Below are positions 1 to 6,661 of a stretch of DNA of 8,434 bases, one piece after another. The notes below the pieces were generated by a model. It searched no databases and was not told where the DNA came from. It was given only the letters and a program-made list of their open reading frames with translations. The DNA lies in NCBI GenBank assembly GCA_031290755.1, contig JAITMY010000092.1, positions 1 to 8,434 on the forward strand, written 5' to 3'. The translations under genes and the position numbers were made by a program. Numbering within the stretch: position 1 is the stretch's first letter; every line of letters starts with the position of its first letter. This DNA is from Prevotellaceae bacterium. GTDB taxonomy: Bacteria; Bacteroidota; Bacteroidia; Bacteroidales; UBA932.

Positions 1-198
1 AGCTTGGGCTATCCGCAAAGTCTTATTCTTCGCCTCCGCTTCTGTCAGCTTTTGCTCCACCTCCGCCAAGCGCTCCGTCAGGCGCCGAACATCCATTTGA
101 GCCTTGTCTCGCGCTATGCGAGCCTGTTCGTACAACGAAACTAATTGCTCAAACTTGCCGTTCAGCCGCTGTAATATATCGTTAGCATCTGCGCTCAT
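1..198 (-). CDS. Small coiled-coil protein, N-terminal part (gene cut by window edge)
   Basis: Reading leftwards from the ATG at 198-196, the frame stays open for 66 codons to the window edge, so only the N-terminus is seen. The product starts MSADANDILQRLNGKFEQLV and is rich in Leu, Glu, Lys, Arg and Gln, with heptad-like hydrophobic spacing (L9, L12, F16, L19, L22 and onward) and no signal peptide. This indicates a cytoplasmic coiled coil. From family knowledge, Bacteroidetes commonly carry a roughly 100-residue coiled-coil protein just upstream of zapA and rny (ribonuclease Y), with a similar layout ending in a 'K-x-K-x-L-(K/R)-x-A' stretch; KNKTLRIAQA here fits. I infer that the missing left flank holds zapA, and that this protein may assist FtsZ-ring assembly as ZapB does in enterobacteria, but no direct homology to ZapB can be claimed. 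A good promoter lies just upstream at 248-276. Confidence 0.7.
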   Translation of the reverse strand, partial: MSADANDILQRLNGKFEQLVSLYEQARIARDKAQMDVRRLTERLAEVEQKLTEAEAKNKTLRIAQA

Positions 199-247
199 TT
201 GCCGGTAAGTGGGACAAAAAATTATAAAATAACTTAAACTTGCGGGG

Positions 248-276
248 CAAAGGTAGTAAAATTGCCGTAGCTCCAA
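248..276 (-). promoter_or_regulatory. Bacteroidetes-type promoter for the coiled-coil gene
   Basis: On the minus strand, positions 255-248 read TACCTTTG, a full match to the Bacteroidetes -7 consensus TAnnTTTG. A TTG at 276-274 lies 18 bp upstream and can serve as the -33 element. Transcription would start near position 241, giving an untranslated leader of about 40 nt before the ATG at 198. The same octamer recurs in front of metG and uvrA. Confidence 0.6.
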
Positions 277-339
277 CGCGGTGCTCTCCTTTTTTTACAA
301 AACAATACTAACATGGGGTACAAACCGACAGGAAAATGC

Positions 340-347
340 TATTTTTG
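340..347 (+). promoter_or_regulatory. Probable -7 element for the M23 peptidase gene
   Basis: TATTTTTG at 340-347 fits TAnnTTTG. Transcription would begin around 353-355, leaving a leader of about 40 nt before the ATG at 394. No convincing TTTG -33 element is present at the right distance (that region reads ATGGGG), so the promoter may be weak or need an activator. The leader is AT-rich with no Shine-Dalgarno motif, as is usual in this phylum. Apart from this element and the opposing promoter at 248-276, I see nothing else in the 199-393 gap. Confidence 0.45.
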
Positions 348-393
348 CAGGCTGAATTGGTGCCTGTAAGTTTAACATCTCCTATTTTTATTT

Positions 394-2121
394 ATGAGAT
401 TTTTTAAAGTAACGGTTTTTGCTTTTTGCTGGTGGCTGGTAGCTGCTTTTGGGCAGGGTGTTTTTGCGCAAAGGGCTGTCCCCTACTACATTCCGCCTAT
501 GCAGAACCCCATGTCGCTGTCGGCCAACTTCGCCGAGCTGCGCCCCGACCACCTGCACTCGGGCGTGGACTTCCGCACCGGCGGCAAGGAGGGGGAGCCG
601 GTTTACGCCGTGGCGCGGGGCTACATTGCCCGCATCGTCGTGCGTGCCAACGGCTACGGGAATGCGCTGTACGTGGCGCACCCCAACCAAACTACCTCTG
701 TTTATGCTCACCTACAGCAGTTTACGCCAAGGGTGAAGGAGTGGGTGCTGGCGCAGCACTACGCCAAGCAGTCTTTCGCCCTCGACTTGGCGCTGTCGCC
801 GCTCGATTTCCCCGTTGAGCAGGGCGAGCTACTGGGCTACAGCGGCAACAGCGGGAGATCCTTCGGCCCGCACCTGCACTTTGAGCTGCGCGACAACGCC
901 GAGCGCCCAACGAACGTCATCCGCCGCGGCGTTTACGCCATCGAAGACTACCTGCCCCCGCAGGCCAACACCCTCATGGTGTACGCCTTCGATACGATAC
1001 AAGGCTCGGCCATCGCCGCCAAGCGTAAGGAGCTGCCCCTGAGGCAGCACGCGGGGAGGCTATCGCTTGCCGTCGGCGACACGGTAGGCGTTGAGGGGGC
1101 AACGTTCTTTGGGCTGGACATGCGGGACAGGATGAGCGGCTCCAGCAACACGTTTGGCGTGAGCAGCTGCGCGATGCGCCTCAACGATTCGCTCATTTTT
1201 GCCTACGACATGGATAAGTTCAGCTTCGACGAAACGCGCTACTGCAACGCCATGCTCGACTTCACCGAGCGGCAGCGCTCTAACCGCAGCATCGTGAGGC
1301 TGTACGTGGCGCCCAACAACCGCCTGAGCATCTACCGTTCGGGGCTGCGGCAGGGCGTGGTGAGCCTGCCGCCCGGCAAGGTGGCCAAAGTCGGCATTGT
1401 CCTTACCGACGATGCCGGCAACCAATCGCAGCTCACCTTTTGGGTGCGAAGTAAAAAAACTGCCCGCCAGCTGCCGAAAACAGGCCGACAAAAGGTGGTG
1501 CCCTACCTTACAAGCAGCTTCCACGTCCACGGCGGCTTTCACGTGTCCATTCCGGCAGGGGCGCTCTACGAGCCAGAACTGTTTGAGGCGCAAGATTTAG
1601 GAAAATTTAACGGAAGTGTATCGCCCGTGTTCCGCGTCAAGCAGCCGGCAACGCCGCCCCACCGCGCCGTAACCATCAGCCTTGAGGCCACGGTGCCCCA
1701 AGACCTGTGCGAGAAGGCGGTGGTGGTGCACATGGATAAAAGCGGCCACAAAGAGGCACTGGCGACCTCCCCACGGCCTCCCTACTTCACGGCCAGCTGC
1801 CGCAAGTGGGGCTACTTTTTCGTGGGCATAGACACCACCCCACCTCAGATTACGCCGGTGGATTTTGCTTGCGATGAGCGCCTAAGCAGCGGGCAGCGCC
1901 ATCTTACGCTTAGGGTGAAGGACAACCTCAACGAGCTGGCGTCGTATGCCGGCTACGTGGACAACAGCTGGGCGCTGTTCGAGTACGACGAAAAGAGCAA
2001 CCTCATGCGCTACGCCATTGACGACAGCCGCGTGGTAACCGGCAGGTGGCATAGCATTTCGTTTTTCGCCACCGACGTTGCCGGCAACAAGGGTGTCTTC
2101 AGCTGTAGCGCGTACTTCTAA
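394..2121 (+). CDS. Secreted M23-family (LytM-type) metallopeptidase with Ig-like C-terminal region
   Basis: The 575-residue protein begins with a signal peptide (basic R2/K5, hydrophobic stretch to about residue 20, likely cleavage near A25-Q26). The peptidase domain spans roughly residues 40-195. It shows the zinc motif H55-x3-D59 (LHSGVDFRT), YAHL with the probable catalytic H106, and the H160-L-H162 motif (GPHLHFEL), so all zinc and catalytic positions of the LytM family are present. About 50 residues between H106 and H160 form the long insertion common in Bacteroidetes members. The remaining ~380 residues carry a 'DTTPPQI' stretch near residue 480 and a C-terminal 'ATDVAGNKG', typical of Ig-like beta-sandwich modules. 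M23 enzymes cut peptide crosslinks in peptidoglycan, and this one should act in the periplasm. It is divergent from the coiled-coil gene, and in Bacteroidetes an M23 gene often neighbours the zapA-rny locus, suggesting a role in growth or division. The exact substrate is unknown. Its stop codon overlaps that of the convergent lipoprotein gene. Confidence 0.93.
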   Translation: MRFFKVTVFAFCWWLVAAFGQGVFAQRAVPYYIPPMQNPMSLSANFAELRPDHLHSGVDFRTGGKEGEPVYAVARGYIARIVVRANGYGNALYVAHPNQTTSVYAHLQQFTPRVKEWVLAQHYAKQSFALDLALSPLDFPVEQGELLGYSGNSGRSFGPHLHFELRDNAERPTNVIRRGVYAIEDYLPPQANTLMVYAFDTIQGSAIAAKRKELPLRQHAGRLSLAVGDTVGVEGATFFGLDMRDRMSGSSNTFGVSSCAMRLNDSLIFAYDMDKFSFDETRYCNAMLDFTERQRSNRSIVRLYVAPNNRLSIYRSGLRQGVVSLPPGKVAKVGIVLTDDAGNQSQLTFWVRSKKTARQLPKTGRQKVVPYLTSSFHVHGGFHVSIPAGALYEPELFEAQDLGKFNGSVSPVFRVKQPATPPHRAVTISLEATVPQDLCEKAVVVHMDKSGHKEALATSPRPPYFTASCRKWGYFFVGIDTTPPQITPVDFACDERLSSGQRHLTLRVKDNLNELASYAGYVDNSWALFEYDEKSNLMRYAIDDSRVVTGRWHSISFFATDVAGNKGVFSCSAYF

Positions 2122-2798
2122 GGGGTGGTAGGTACCGAGTGGCTGCTGAACTTCTTCCCGTCAAACTTGATAAACAAGGCATCGAAGCGACCGTTGCTCA
2201 TGGTTATCGACCTTGATCCATACAGCAACCCCGTTTTTGCCTCGAAGGTGCCGGAAACACTTACGCCCTGTAGCCGACCGTCCATAAAGAGCTGCCGACA
2301 CTGCTTAATGTCCAGCACTGCGGTTTCGGCTTCGGCGTTAGACAGTACGCTGTCGTTGATTATTGCCTGAAGGTTGCGGTCTGCCGTTGAGAAGTGCGTA
2401 CCGCGCAGCTTCAGCAAGCCAACAAGCGAGTCGGACATGGTCTGTTGAAAGACAAATTGCACCTTAGCGCTGCTATGCTGGGGCAACCTCTCGCCGGCTA
2501 ACGTAAAGAGCAACTGCTTGCCCTGCTTATCAATGGTGGCTTCCTGCCCAGGGCCGGTACGCGCGAAGTTCATCGACCACAGGTATGTTCGGAGGCTATC
2601 GGTGATAATGGTGCAGCGGGCGCCCGCAACATTGTAGCCGTGGTCTGTGTATTCAGGCAAGCCAAGGGTATCACCCGGCACCGTAACCGACAAGAAGTCG
2701 GCCAGCTTATCGTCGGCAGACCCGCAGCCGGTTAGCAAGGGAGGCAAGGCCACGGTCAGAAAAAACATGCAAGCCGCTAACGTTCTCATAGTTTTCAT
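2118..2798 (-). CDS. Lipoprotein of unknown function, possibly surface-exposed
   Basis: This 226-residue protein has a type II signal peptide: basic K2/R5, a hydrophobic core, and lipobox L22-T23-G24-C25. After the lipidated cysteine comes G-S-A-D-D-K, which resembles the acidic lipoprotein export signal that sends Bacteroidetes lipoproteins to the cell surface (SDD-, KDD- or QADD-like); this is suggestive only. The mature part holds two further cysteines (C62 and C167) that could form a disulfide, and a beta-rich C-terminal half (GVSVSGTFEAKTGLLYGSRS). I do not recognise the family. The gene starts 3 bp after the stop of the upstream outer-membrane barrel gene, so the two are almost certainly cotranscribed and may function together. 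A second in-frame ATG (codon 4) could also be the start. Its TAG stop overlaps the TAA of the convergent M23 gene, and no terminator hairpin is visible. Confidence 0.85.
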   Translation of the reverse strand: MKTMRTLAACMFFLTVALPPLLTGCGSADDKLADFLSVTVPGDTLGLPEYTDHGYNVAGARCTIITDSLRTYLWSMNFARTGPGQEATIDKQGKQLLFTLAGERLPQHSSAKVQFVFQQTMSDSLVGLLKLRGTHFSTADRNLQAIINDSVLSNAEAETAVLDIKQCRQLFMDGRLQGVSVSGTFEAKTGLLYGSRSITMSNGRFDALFIKFDGKKFSSHSVPTTP

Positions 2799-2801
2799 CG
2801 C

Positions 2802-3650
2802 TTAGTTGTTATTATTATTATTATAAAATACTGCTAAAGGAAAATAAAATTGCAGGCGCACCGTAAAGGCAGAGCGCAGTATCTCCAAGTTGGATACGCT
2901 GGTGGTCAAAGCAATGGGGTAGCCTACCTCTATCCTGTAGTTGAACTCGCTGACCGAGCCGCGGCGTATGCCCACCATGAGGTCGGCGTTGGAAAAAACC
3001 ATGTGGTCGTTCTTGAAGTAGGCTCGTATCATTTTTTTCGTTTCCGCATTGGTAGTGGAAACAAAATTGGTGCTGGTGTAGATGTTGAAGCCCACCCGAG
3101 CCCCTGCCTTCACGTACAACTCCAGCCTGCTACCCTGTATCAAGGTATAGCGAACATCAATGGGTATGCTGACACCGGAGGAAATGGTGTGCACGTTGCG
3201 CAGCGAAAGGGAGTTCAAGTCGCCGCCGGCGGCTTCGTCGCCCTCGCCTTGTGTCAGGCCTTGCGTCAGCAGGAAGGTGTAGGTGTTGTCGTATTTAAGC
3301 AGGCTAAACAGGTAGGAGCTTATCTGATTAAAGTAAAGCCCTGAAGACACGGCAAACCGGTGCTCGGGATACTGCTTCTCTATCGTAGCGCCGAAGAACA
3401 GCTGGTTAACGTAGGGAGACAGCACGTTGGCATTGCGGAAGTCTTCCGGCTTCTGCAACGCTGCGTCAAAGAGGTTGTTGCCCACGTCCACGCCTACCTG
3501 TATGCTGTTTTCAATTTTAACAACGCGGCTAAAGTAGTACTGCCCGCCCGTTTCGAAGCCCTTAACAGGCTCATCCTTATTCTGTCCACGAACTGGTTGG
3601 ACACTGCTCAACAGCAGCAATAGCACCCCAAGTGTATGTAGCTTATTCAT
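2802..3650 (-). CDS. Predicted outer-membrane beta-barrel protein with poly-Asn C-terminus
   Basis: The 282-residue product starts with a clear signal peptide (MNKLHT, a run of five leucines, cleavage near G22-Q23). The rest alternates polar and hydrophobic residues with many aromatics (GGQYYFSRVVKIENSIQVGV; FAVSSGLYFNQISSYLFSLL), ending with strand-like segments such as FNYRIEVGYPI and FTVRLQFYFPLAVFY. This pattern fits a small outer-membrane barrel of about 10-12 strands, like the PorT/'OMP_b-brl' proteins common in Bacteroidetes, but I cannot assign a precise family. The final beta strand would normally end the protein at an aromatic residue (the BAM recognition signal); here VFY is followed by six asparagines encoded by an AAT/AAC repeat. 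The gene has its own promoter at 3673-3703 and leads a two-gene unit with the lipoprotein. Substrate or partner is unknown. Confidence 0.82.
   Translation of the reverse strand: MNKLHTLGVLLLLLSSVQPVRGQNKDEPVKGFETGGQYYFSRVVKIENSIQVGVDVGNNLFDAALQKPEDFRNANVLSPYVNQLFFGATIEKQYPEHRFAVSSGLYFNQISSYLFSLLKYDNTYTFLLTQGLTQGEGDEAAGGDLNSLSLRNVHTISSGVSIPIDVRYTLIQGSRLELYVKAGARVGFNIYTSTNFVSTTNAETKKMIRAYFKNDHMVFSNADLMVGIRRGSVSEFNYRIEVGYPIALTTSVSNLEILRSAFTVRLQFYFPLAVFYNNNNNN
2805..2822 (-). repeat. Trinucleotide repeat encoding six Asn at the 3' end of the barrel gene
   Basis: On the minus strand this reads four AAT units followed by two AAC units, directly before the TAA stop at 2804-2802. Slippage by whole units would change only the number of asparagines and keep the stop codon in frame. 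Confidence 0.8.
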
Positions 3651-3672
3651 TGAACCATTATTTTTAAAACCC

Positions 3673-3703
3673 CAAAGTTAATACAAAATATTGAAAAGTA
3701 CAA
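3673..3703 (-). promoter_or_regulatory. Bacteroidetes-type promoter for the barrel/lipoprotein unit
   Basis: On the minus strand, 3680-3673 reads TAACTTTG (TAnnTTTG), and TTG at 3703-3701 lies exactly 20 bp upstream, the spacing expected for a Bacteroidetes -33/-7 pair. Transcription would start near 3666, only about 16 nt before the ATG at 3650-3648. The -33 box is just 5 bp beyond the galK stop codon. This shows that the downstream unit can be transcribed independently, though readthrough from galK remains possible since no hairpin terminator is visible in 3651-3708. Confidence 0.65.
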
Positions 3704-3708
3704 TTTTC

Positions 3709-4857
3709 CTATATCCTTTTAGCTCCATCTTCAATTTTCACCTCGTACACGCCGGCGGAAATGCCAAACGCAGCCTCGTAGTCGCATAGGGTGTTGCCCA
3801 CAAAACCGTCGTAGGCGGCATCGGCCACGAGGTTGATGGTGCAGCCGCCAAAGCCGCCGCCCATAATGCGGGAGCCTGCCGCGCCGTGCTGGAGGGCGCA
3901 GGCGTTCAGAAAGTCCAACTCCTTGCAGCTCACCTCGTACAGCCTGCTCAGGCCTTCGTGGGTGGCGTACATGTTGTGGCCCACCTCCGTCAGGTCGCCG
4001 CGCCGCAGGGCAGCGCAGGTGTTGCCCACGCGCTCCACCTCGCCGATGACGAAGGTGGCCCGCCGGTAGTCCTCGGCGCTCACCACGCCCTTCACCTCGC
4101 GCAGCATGTCCGGGTTGGCGTCCGCCAGCAGCGCTACCTGCGGGTGACGCTTGGCGATGGCCTGCACTACGCGCTCGCACGATTCCTGACGGCGGTTGTA
4201 GGGGTCGTCCACCAGCGTGTGCTTCACCTGCGAGTTCACCAGCACCAGCCTGTAGCCGGGCAGGGTGCAGGGGATGTACTCGTACTCCAGCGTGCTACAG
4301 TTGAGGAGGATAAGCTGATTTTTTTTTCCGAAAACGGAGGCGAACTGGTCCATGATGCCGCACTTCACCCCCACGTAGTTGTGCTCCGTGAGCTGCCCCA
4401 CGATGGCCAAGTCTTTTTTGGCAAGGCCGCACTCAAACAGCTCGTTGAGGGCAAAGGCGAACACGCTCTCCAGCGCCGCCGAGGAGGACAGCCCCGACCC
4501 GAGGGGCACGTTGCCGGCAAAGGCGGCGTCGAAGCCGCGCACGCTGCCGCCGCGCTTGATGATTTCGCGGGCAACGCCGAACACATACCGCGCCCACGTG
4601 GGCTGCGGCAGGTCGGCCTCGCTCAGGCCAAACGTTACCGTCTCGGCGTAATCGGCGGAGTAGAGCCTCACCCTGTCCGTCCCGTTGGGCTTGACCTCGG
4701 CCACCAGCCGCTTGTCAATGGCGCCGGGCAGCACGAAGCCGCCGTTGTAGTCCACGTGCTCGCCTATCAGGTTGATGCGCCCGGGCGAGGCGTAGGTGCT
4801 GCCGCTGCCGCCGAACTCCTTTTTGAAGGATGCTTTTACTTGGTCTTCTATGCTCAT
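3709..4857 (-). CDS. galK: Galactokinase
   Basis: The 382-residue length matches the family (about 380-390). Galactokinase phosphorylates galactose at C1 with ATP, the entry step of the Leloir pathway in the cytoplasm. All GHMP-kinase motifs are present: motif 1 at residues 25-44 (PGRINLIGEHVDYNGG, with R27 and the galactose-binding E33-H34-V35-D36), the ATP-binding loop GSGLSSSAAL at 120-129, the catalytic base D170 in CGIMDQF, and motif 3 at 328-340 (GSRIMGGGFGGCT). The EHxDYNxG signature separates it from mevalonate and homoserine kinases. The start is 6 bp downstream of the metG stop with no Shine-Dalgarno motif, so translation is probably coupled to metG. No galT, galE, galM or sugar transporter is in the window, so placement behind metG is unusual for a catabolic gene. 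An A9 run lies inside the coding strand at codons 177-180 (4319-4327). Confidence 0.97.
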   Translation of the reverse strand: MSIEDQVKASFKKEFGGSGSTYASPGRINLIGEHVDYNGGFVLPGAIDKRLVAEVKPNGTDRVRLYSADYAETVTFGLSEADLPQPTWARYVFGVAREIIKRGGSVRGFDAAFAGNVPLGSGLSSSAALESVFAFALNELFECGLAKKDLAIVGQLTEHNYVGVKCGIMDQFASVFGKKNQLILLNCSTLEYEYIPCTLPGYRLVLVNSQVKHTLVDDPYNRRQESCERVVQAIAKRHPQVALLADANPDMLREVKGVVSAEDYRRATFVIGEVERVGNTCAALRRGDLTEVGHNMYATHEGLSRLYEVSCKELDFLNACALQHGAAGSRIMGGGFGGCTINLVADAAYDGFVGNTLCDYEAAFGISAGVYEVKIEDGAKRI

Positions 4858-4863
4858 GGTGCG

Positions 4864-6588
4864 CTATTTTACGGGCGGTAGCCCCGCCCCGTTTTGTTCG
4901 TTTTCCTTTTTGGCCAGCTCCAGCTTTTGGAGCTGCGCGGCAATGGCCTCATCCTCAATTTTTTCAAACAGCAGCTCGGGGCTGCCCAGCGCGTGGCCAG
5001 CGGGCAGCAGGTCGGGGTTGCCCAGCGCCTCCCAGGGCAGCATATCGCTGTCGGCCTTGAGGATGCGGCGCAGCTTGGCGGCGGTGAAGGGCATGAACGG
5101 CTCCATGACAACGGCAAGGCTGGCCGCCACTTGTAGGGCGATGTTGAGGATGACCCTCACGTGCGCCTCGTCGCTCTTGATGAGCTTCCACGGCTCGGTG
5201 TCAGCCAAGTACTTGTTGCCCGTCCGCGCAAGGCTCATGGCCTCGCGCAGCGCCTCGCGGAAGCGGTAGGCCTCCAGCGCCTCCTCCACGCGGGGCTTCA
5301 CGCTGCGCAGCTCGGCCAGCGCAGCCCGGTCAACGTCGGCGAGGGTACCCACGGGCGGCACCTTGCCGTCGAAGTACTTGTGGGCAAGCACCATAGCGCG
5401 GTTCACAAAGTTGCCGAAGATGGCCACCAGCTCGCTGTTGTTGCGGTCCTGAAAGTCGCGCCACGTGAAGTTGTTGTCCTTCGTTTCGGGCGCGTTGGCG
5501 CACAGCACGTAGCGCAGCACGTCCTGCTTGCCGGGGAAGTCGGCGAGGTACTCGTGCAGCCACACCGCCCAGCGGCGCGAGGTGGATATTTTGTCGTTTT
5601 CGAGGTTGAGAAACTCGTTGGCCGGCACGTTGTCCGGCAGCACGTAGCCCCCGTGCGCCTTGAGCATGGCGGGGAACACGATGCAGTGGAACACGATGTT
5701 GTCCTTGCCGATGAAGCAGACGAGCTTGGTGTCGTCGCGCTTCCAAAACTCCTCCCAGCGTCCGGGCATCAGCTCAATGGTGTTCGAGATGTAGCCTATG
5801 GGGGCGTCGAACCACACGTAGAGCACCTTGCCCTCGGCGCCGGGCAGGGGCACCTTCACGCCCCAGTCGAGGTCGCGGCTCACGGCGCGCGGCTGCAAGC
5901 CCCCGTCAAGCCACGACTTGCACTGCCCGTACACGTTGGCCTTCCACTCCTTGTGCTCCTCCAGAATCCACTCCTTGAGCCACGGCTCGTAGTCGTTGAG
6001 GGGCAGGTACCAGTGGCGCGTTTCGCGCATCACGGGCTGGCTGCCGCTGATGGTGGAGCGCGGGTTGATGAGGTCGGTGGGGTTGAGCGTGCTGCCGCAC
6101 TTTTCGCACTGGTCGCCGTAGGCGCTCCCGTCGCCGCAGCGGGGGCAGGTGCCCACGATGTAGCGGTCGGCCAGAAACTGCCCGGCCTCCTCGTCGTAGT
6201 ACTGCTGGCTGGCCTTCTCCACGAACTTGCCTTCGCTGTAGAGCTTTTTGAAGAAGTCCGCCGCCGTTTTGTGGTGAATGGCCGACGAGGTGCGCGAGTA
6301 CACGTCAAACGAGATGCCCAGCTCGTCGAACGAGCGCTGAATCATGCCGTGGTACCTGTCCACCACCTGCTGCGGGGTGCTGCCCTGCTGCCGGGCGGCG
6401 ATGGGGATGGGCACGCCGTGCGCGTCCGAGCCGCCAACGAACACCACCTCGCGCCCGCGCAGGCGCAGGTAGCGGGCGTAGATGTCCGCCGGCACGTACA
6501 CGCCCGCCAAGTGCCCAATGTGTATCGGGCCGTTGGCGTAAGGCAGCGCTGAGGTAATGAGGTAGCGCTTGTATTTTTTGTCGCTCAT
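4864..6588 (-). CDS. metG: Methionyl-tRNA synthetase, lacking the C-terminal tRNA-binding domain
   Basis: This enzyme charges tRNA-Met and initiator tRNA with methionine in the cytoplasm. From the ATG at 6588-6586 the product is 574 residues. Visible in order: class I motif HIGH at 23-26 within PYANGPIHIGHLAG; a zinc knuckle of the C-x2-C...C-x2-C type (C148, C151, C161, C164); the KMSKS-type loop as K333-ISTS, a variant I know from Bacteroidetes MetRS; and the anticodon-binding helical domain after about residue 390. I chose this start because the conserved N-terminus begins here; the frame stays open further upstream (to 6792), but that would run through the promoter and into uvrA. Bacteroidetes MetRS is usually about 680 residues with an EMAP-II/Trbp111-like tRNA-binding domain at the C-terminus; here the protein stops shortly after the linker (FEKIEDEAIAAQLQKLELAK), and galK follows after 6 bp. 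The catalytic core is intact, so activity is expected. Confidence 0.96.
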   Translation of the reverse strand: MSDKKYKRYLITSALPYANGPIHIGHLAGVYVPADIYARYLRLRGREVVFVGGSDAHGVPIPIAARQQGSTPQQVVDRYHGMIQRSFDELGISFDVYSRTSSAIHHKTAADFFKKLYSEGKFVEKASQQYYDEEAGQFLADRYIVGTCPRCGDGSAYGDQCEKCGSTLNPTDLINPRSTISGSQPVMRETRHWYLPLNDYEPWLKEWILEEHKEWKANVYGQCKSWLDGGLQPRAVSRDLDWGVKVPLPGAEGKVLYVWFDAPIGYISNTIELMPGRWEEFWKRDDTKLVCFIGKDNIVFHCIVFPAMLKAHGGYVLPDNVPANEFLNLENDKISTSRRWAVWLHEYLADFPGKQDVLRYVLCANAPETKDNNFTWRDFQDRNNSELVAIFGNFVNRAMVLAHKYFDGKVPPVGTLADVDRAALAELRSVKPRVEEALEAYRFREALREAMSLARTGNKYLADTEPWKLIKSDEAHVRVILNIALQVAASLAVVMEPFMPFTAAKLRRILKADSDMLPWEALGNPDLLPAGHALGSPELLFEKIEDEAIAAQLQKLELAKKENEQNGAGLPPVK

Positions 6589-6634
6589 TGTATTGCTCTG
6601 TTTGTTAGGTCTCTCAACATGTTCGATGCTGCGT

Positions 6635-6660
6635 GCTTCCCTTCCCTCGCGGTAGGAAGC
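6635..6660 (-). promoter_or_regulatory. Possible hairpin at the 5' end of the metG transcript
   Basis: GCTTCC (6660-6655, minus) can pair with GGAAGC (6640-6635) to form a 6-bp stem with a 14-nt loop. It lies at or just after the predicted transcription start (near 6655). It does not resemble a T-box or SAM riboswitch, and it may simply be a chance inverted repeat or a stabilising 5' stem. Confidence 0.2.
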
Positions 6661-6661
6661 C

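Noticed and set aside
3651..3708. Rho-independent terminator after galK
   Set aside because: The gap is AT-rich, but I find no stable stem followed by a T-run; it instead carries the promoter of the next unit.
3886..4881. Open frame of about 330 codons on the plus strand antisense to galK
   Set aside because: Antisense shadow of a galactokinase with all motifs present; composition is biased and no motif is recognisable.
5578..5592. Degenerate KMSKS loop (KISTS) as a sign of an inactive MetRS
   Set aside because: The rest of the catalytic core is intact, and I know this variant from other Bacteroidetes MetRS proteins.
5161..6552. Long open frame on the plus strand antisense to metG
   Set aside because: It overlaps a gene with intact HIGH, zinc-knuckle and KMSKS-type motifs. 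The translation is low-complexity (many Val, His, Ala, Arg), typical of the antisense of a GC-rich gene.
6589..6661. T-box or SAM riboswitch in the metG leader
   Set aside because: The leader is only about 65 nt and lacks the conserved T-box sequence or the multi-stem layout of a SAM riboswitch.
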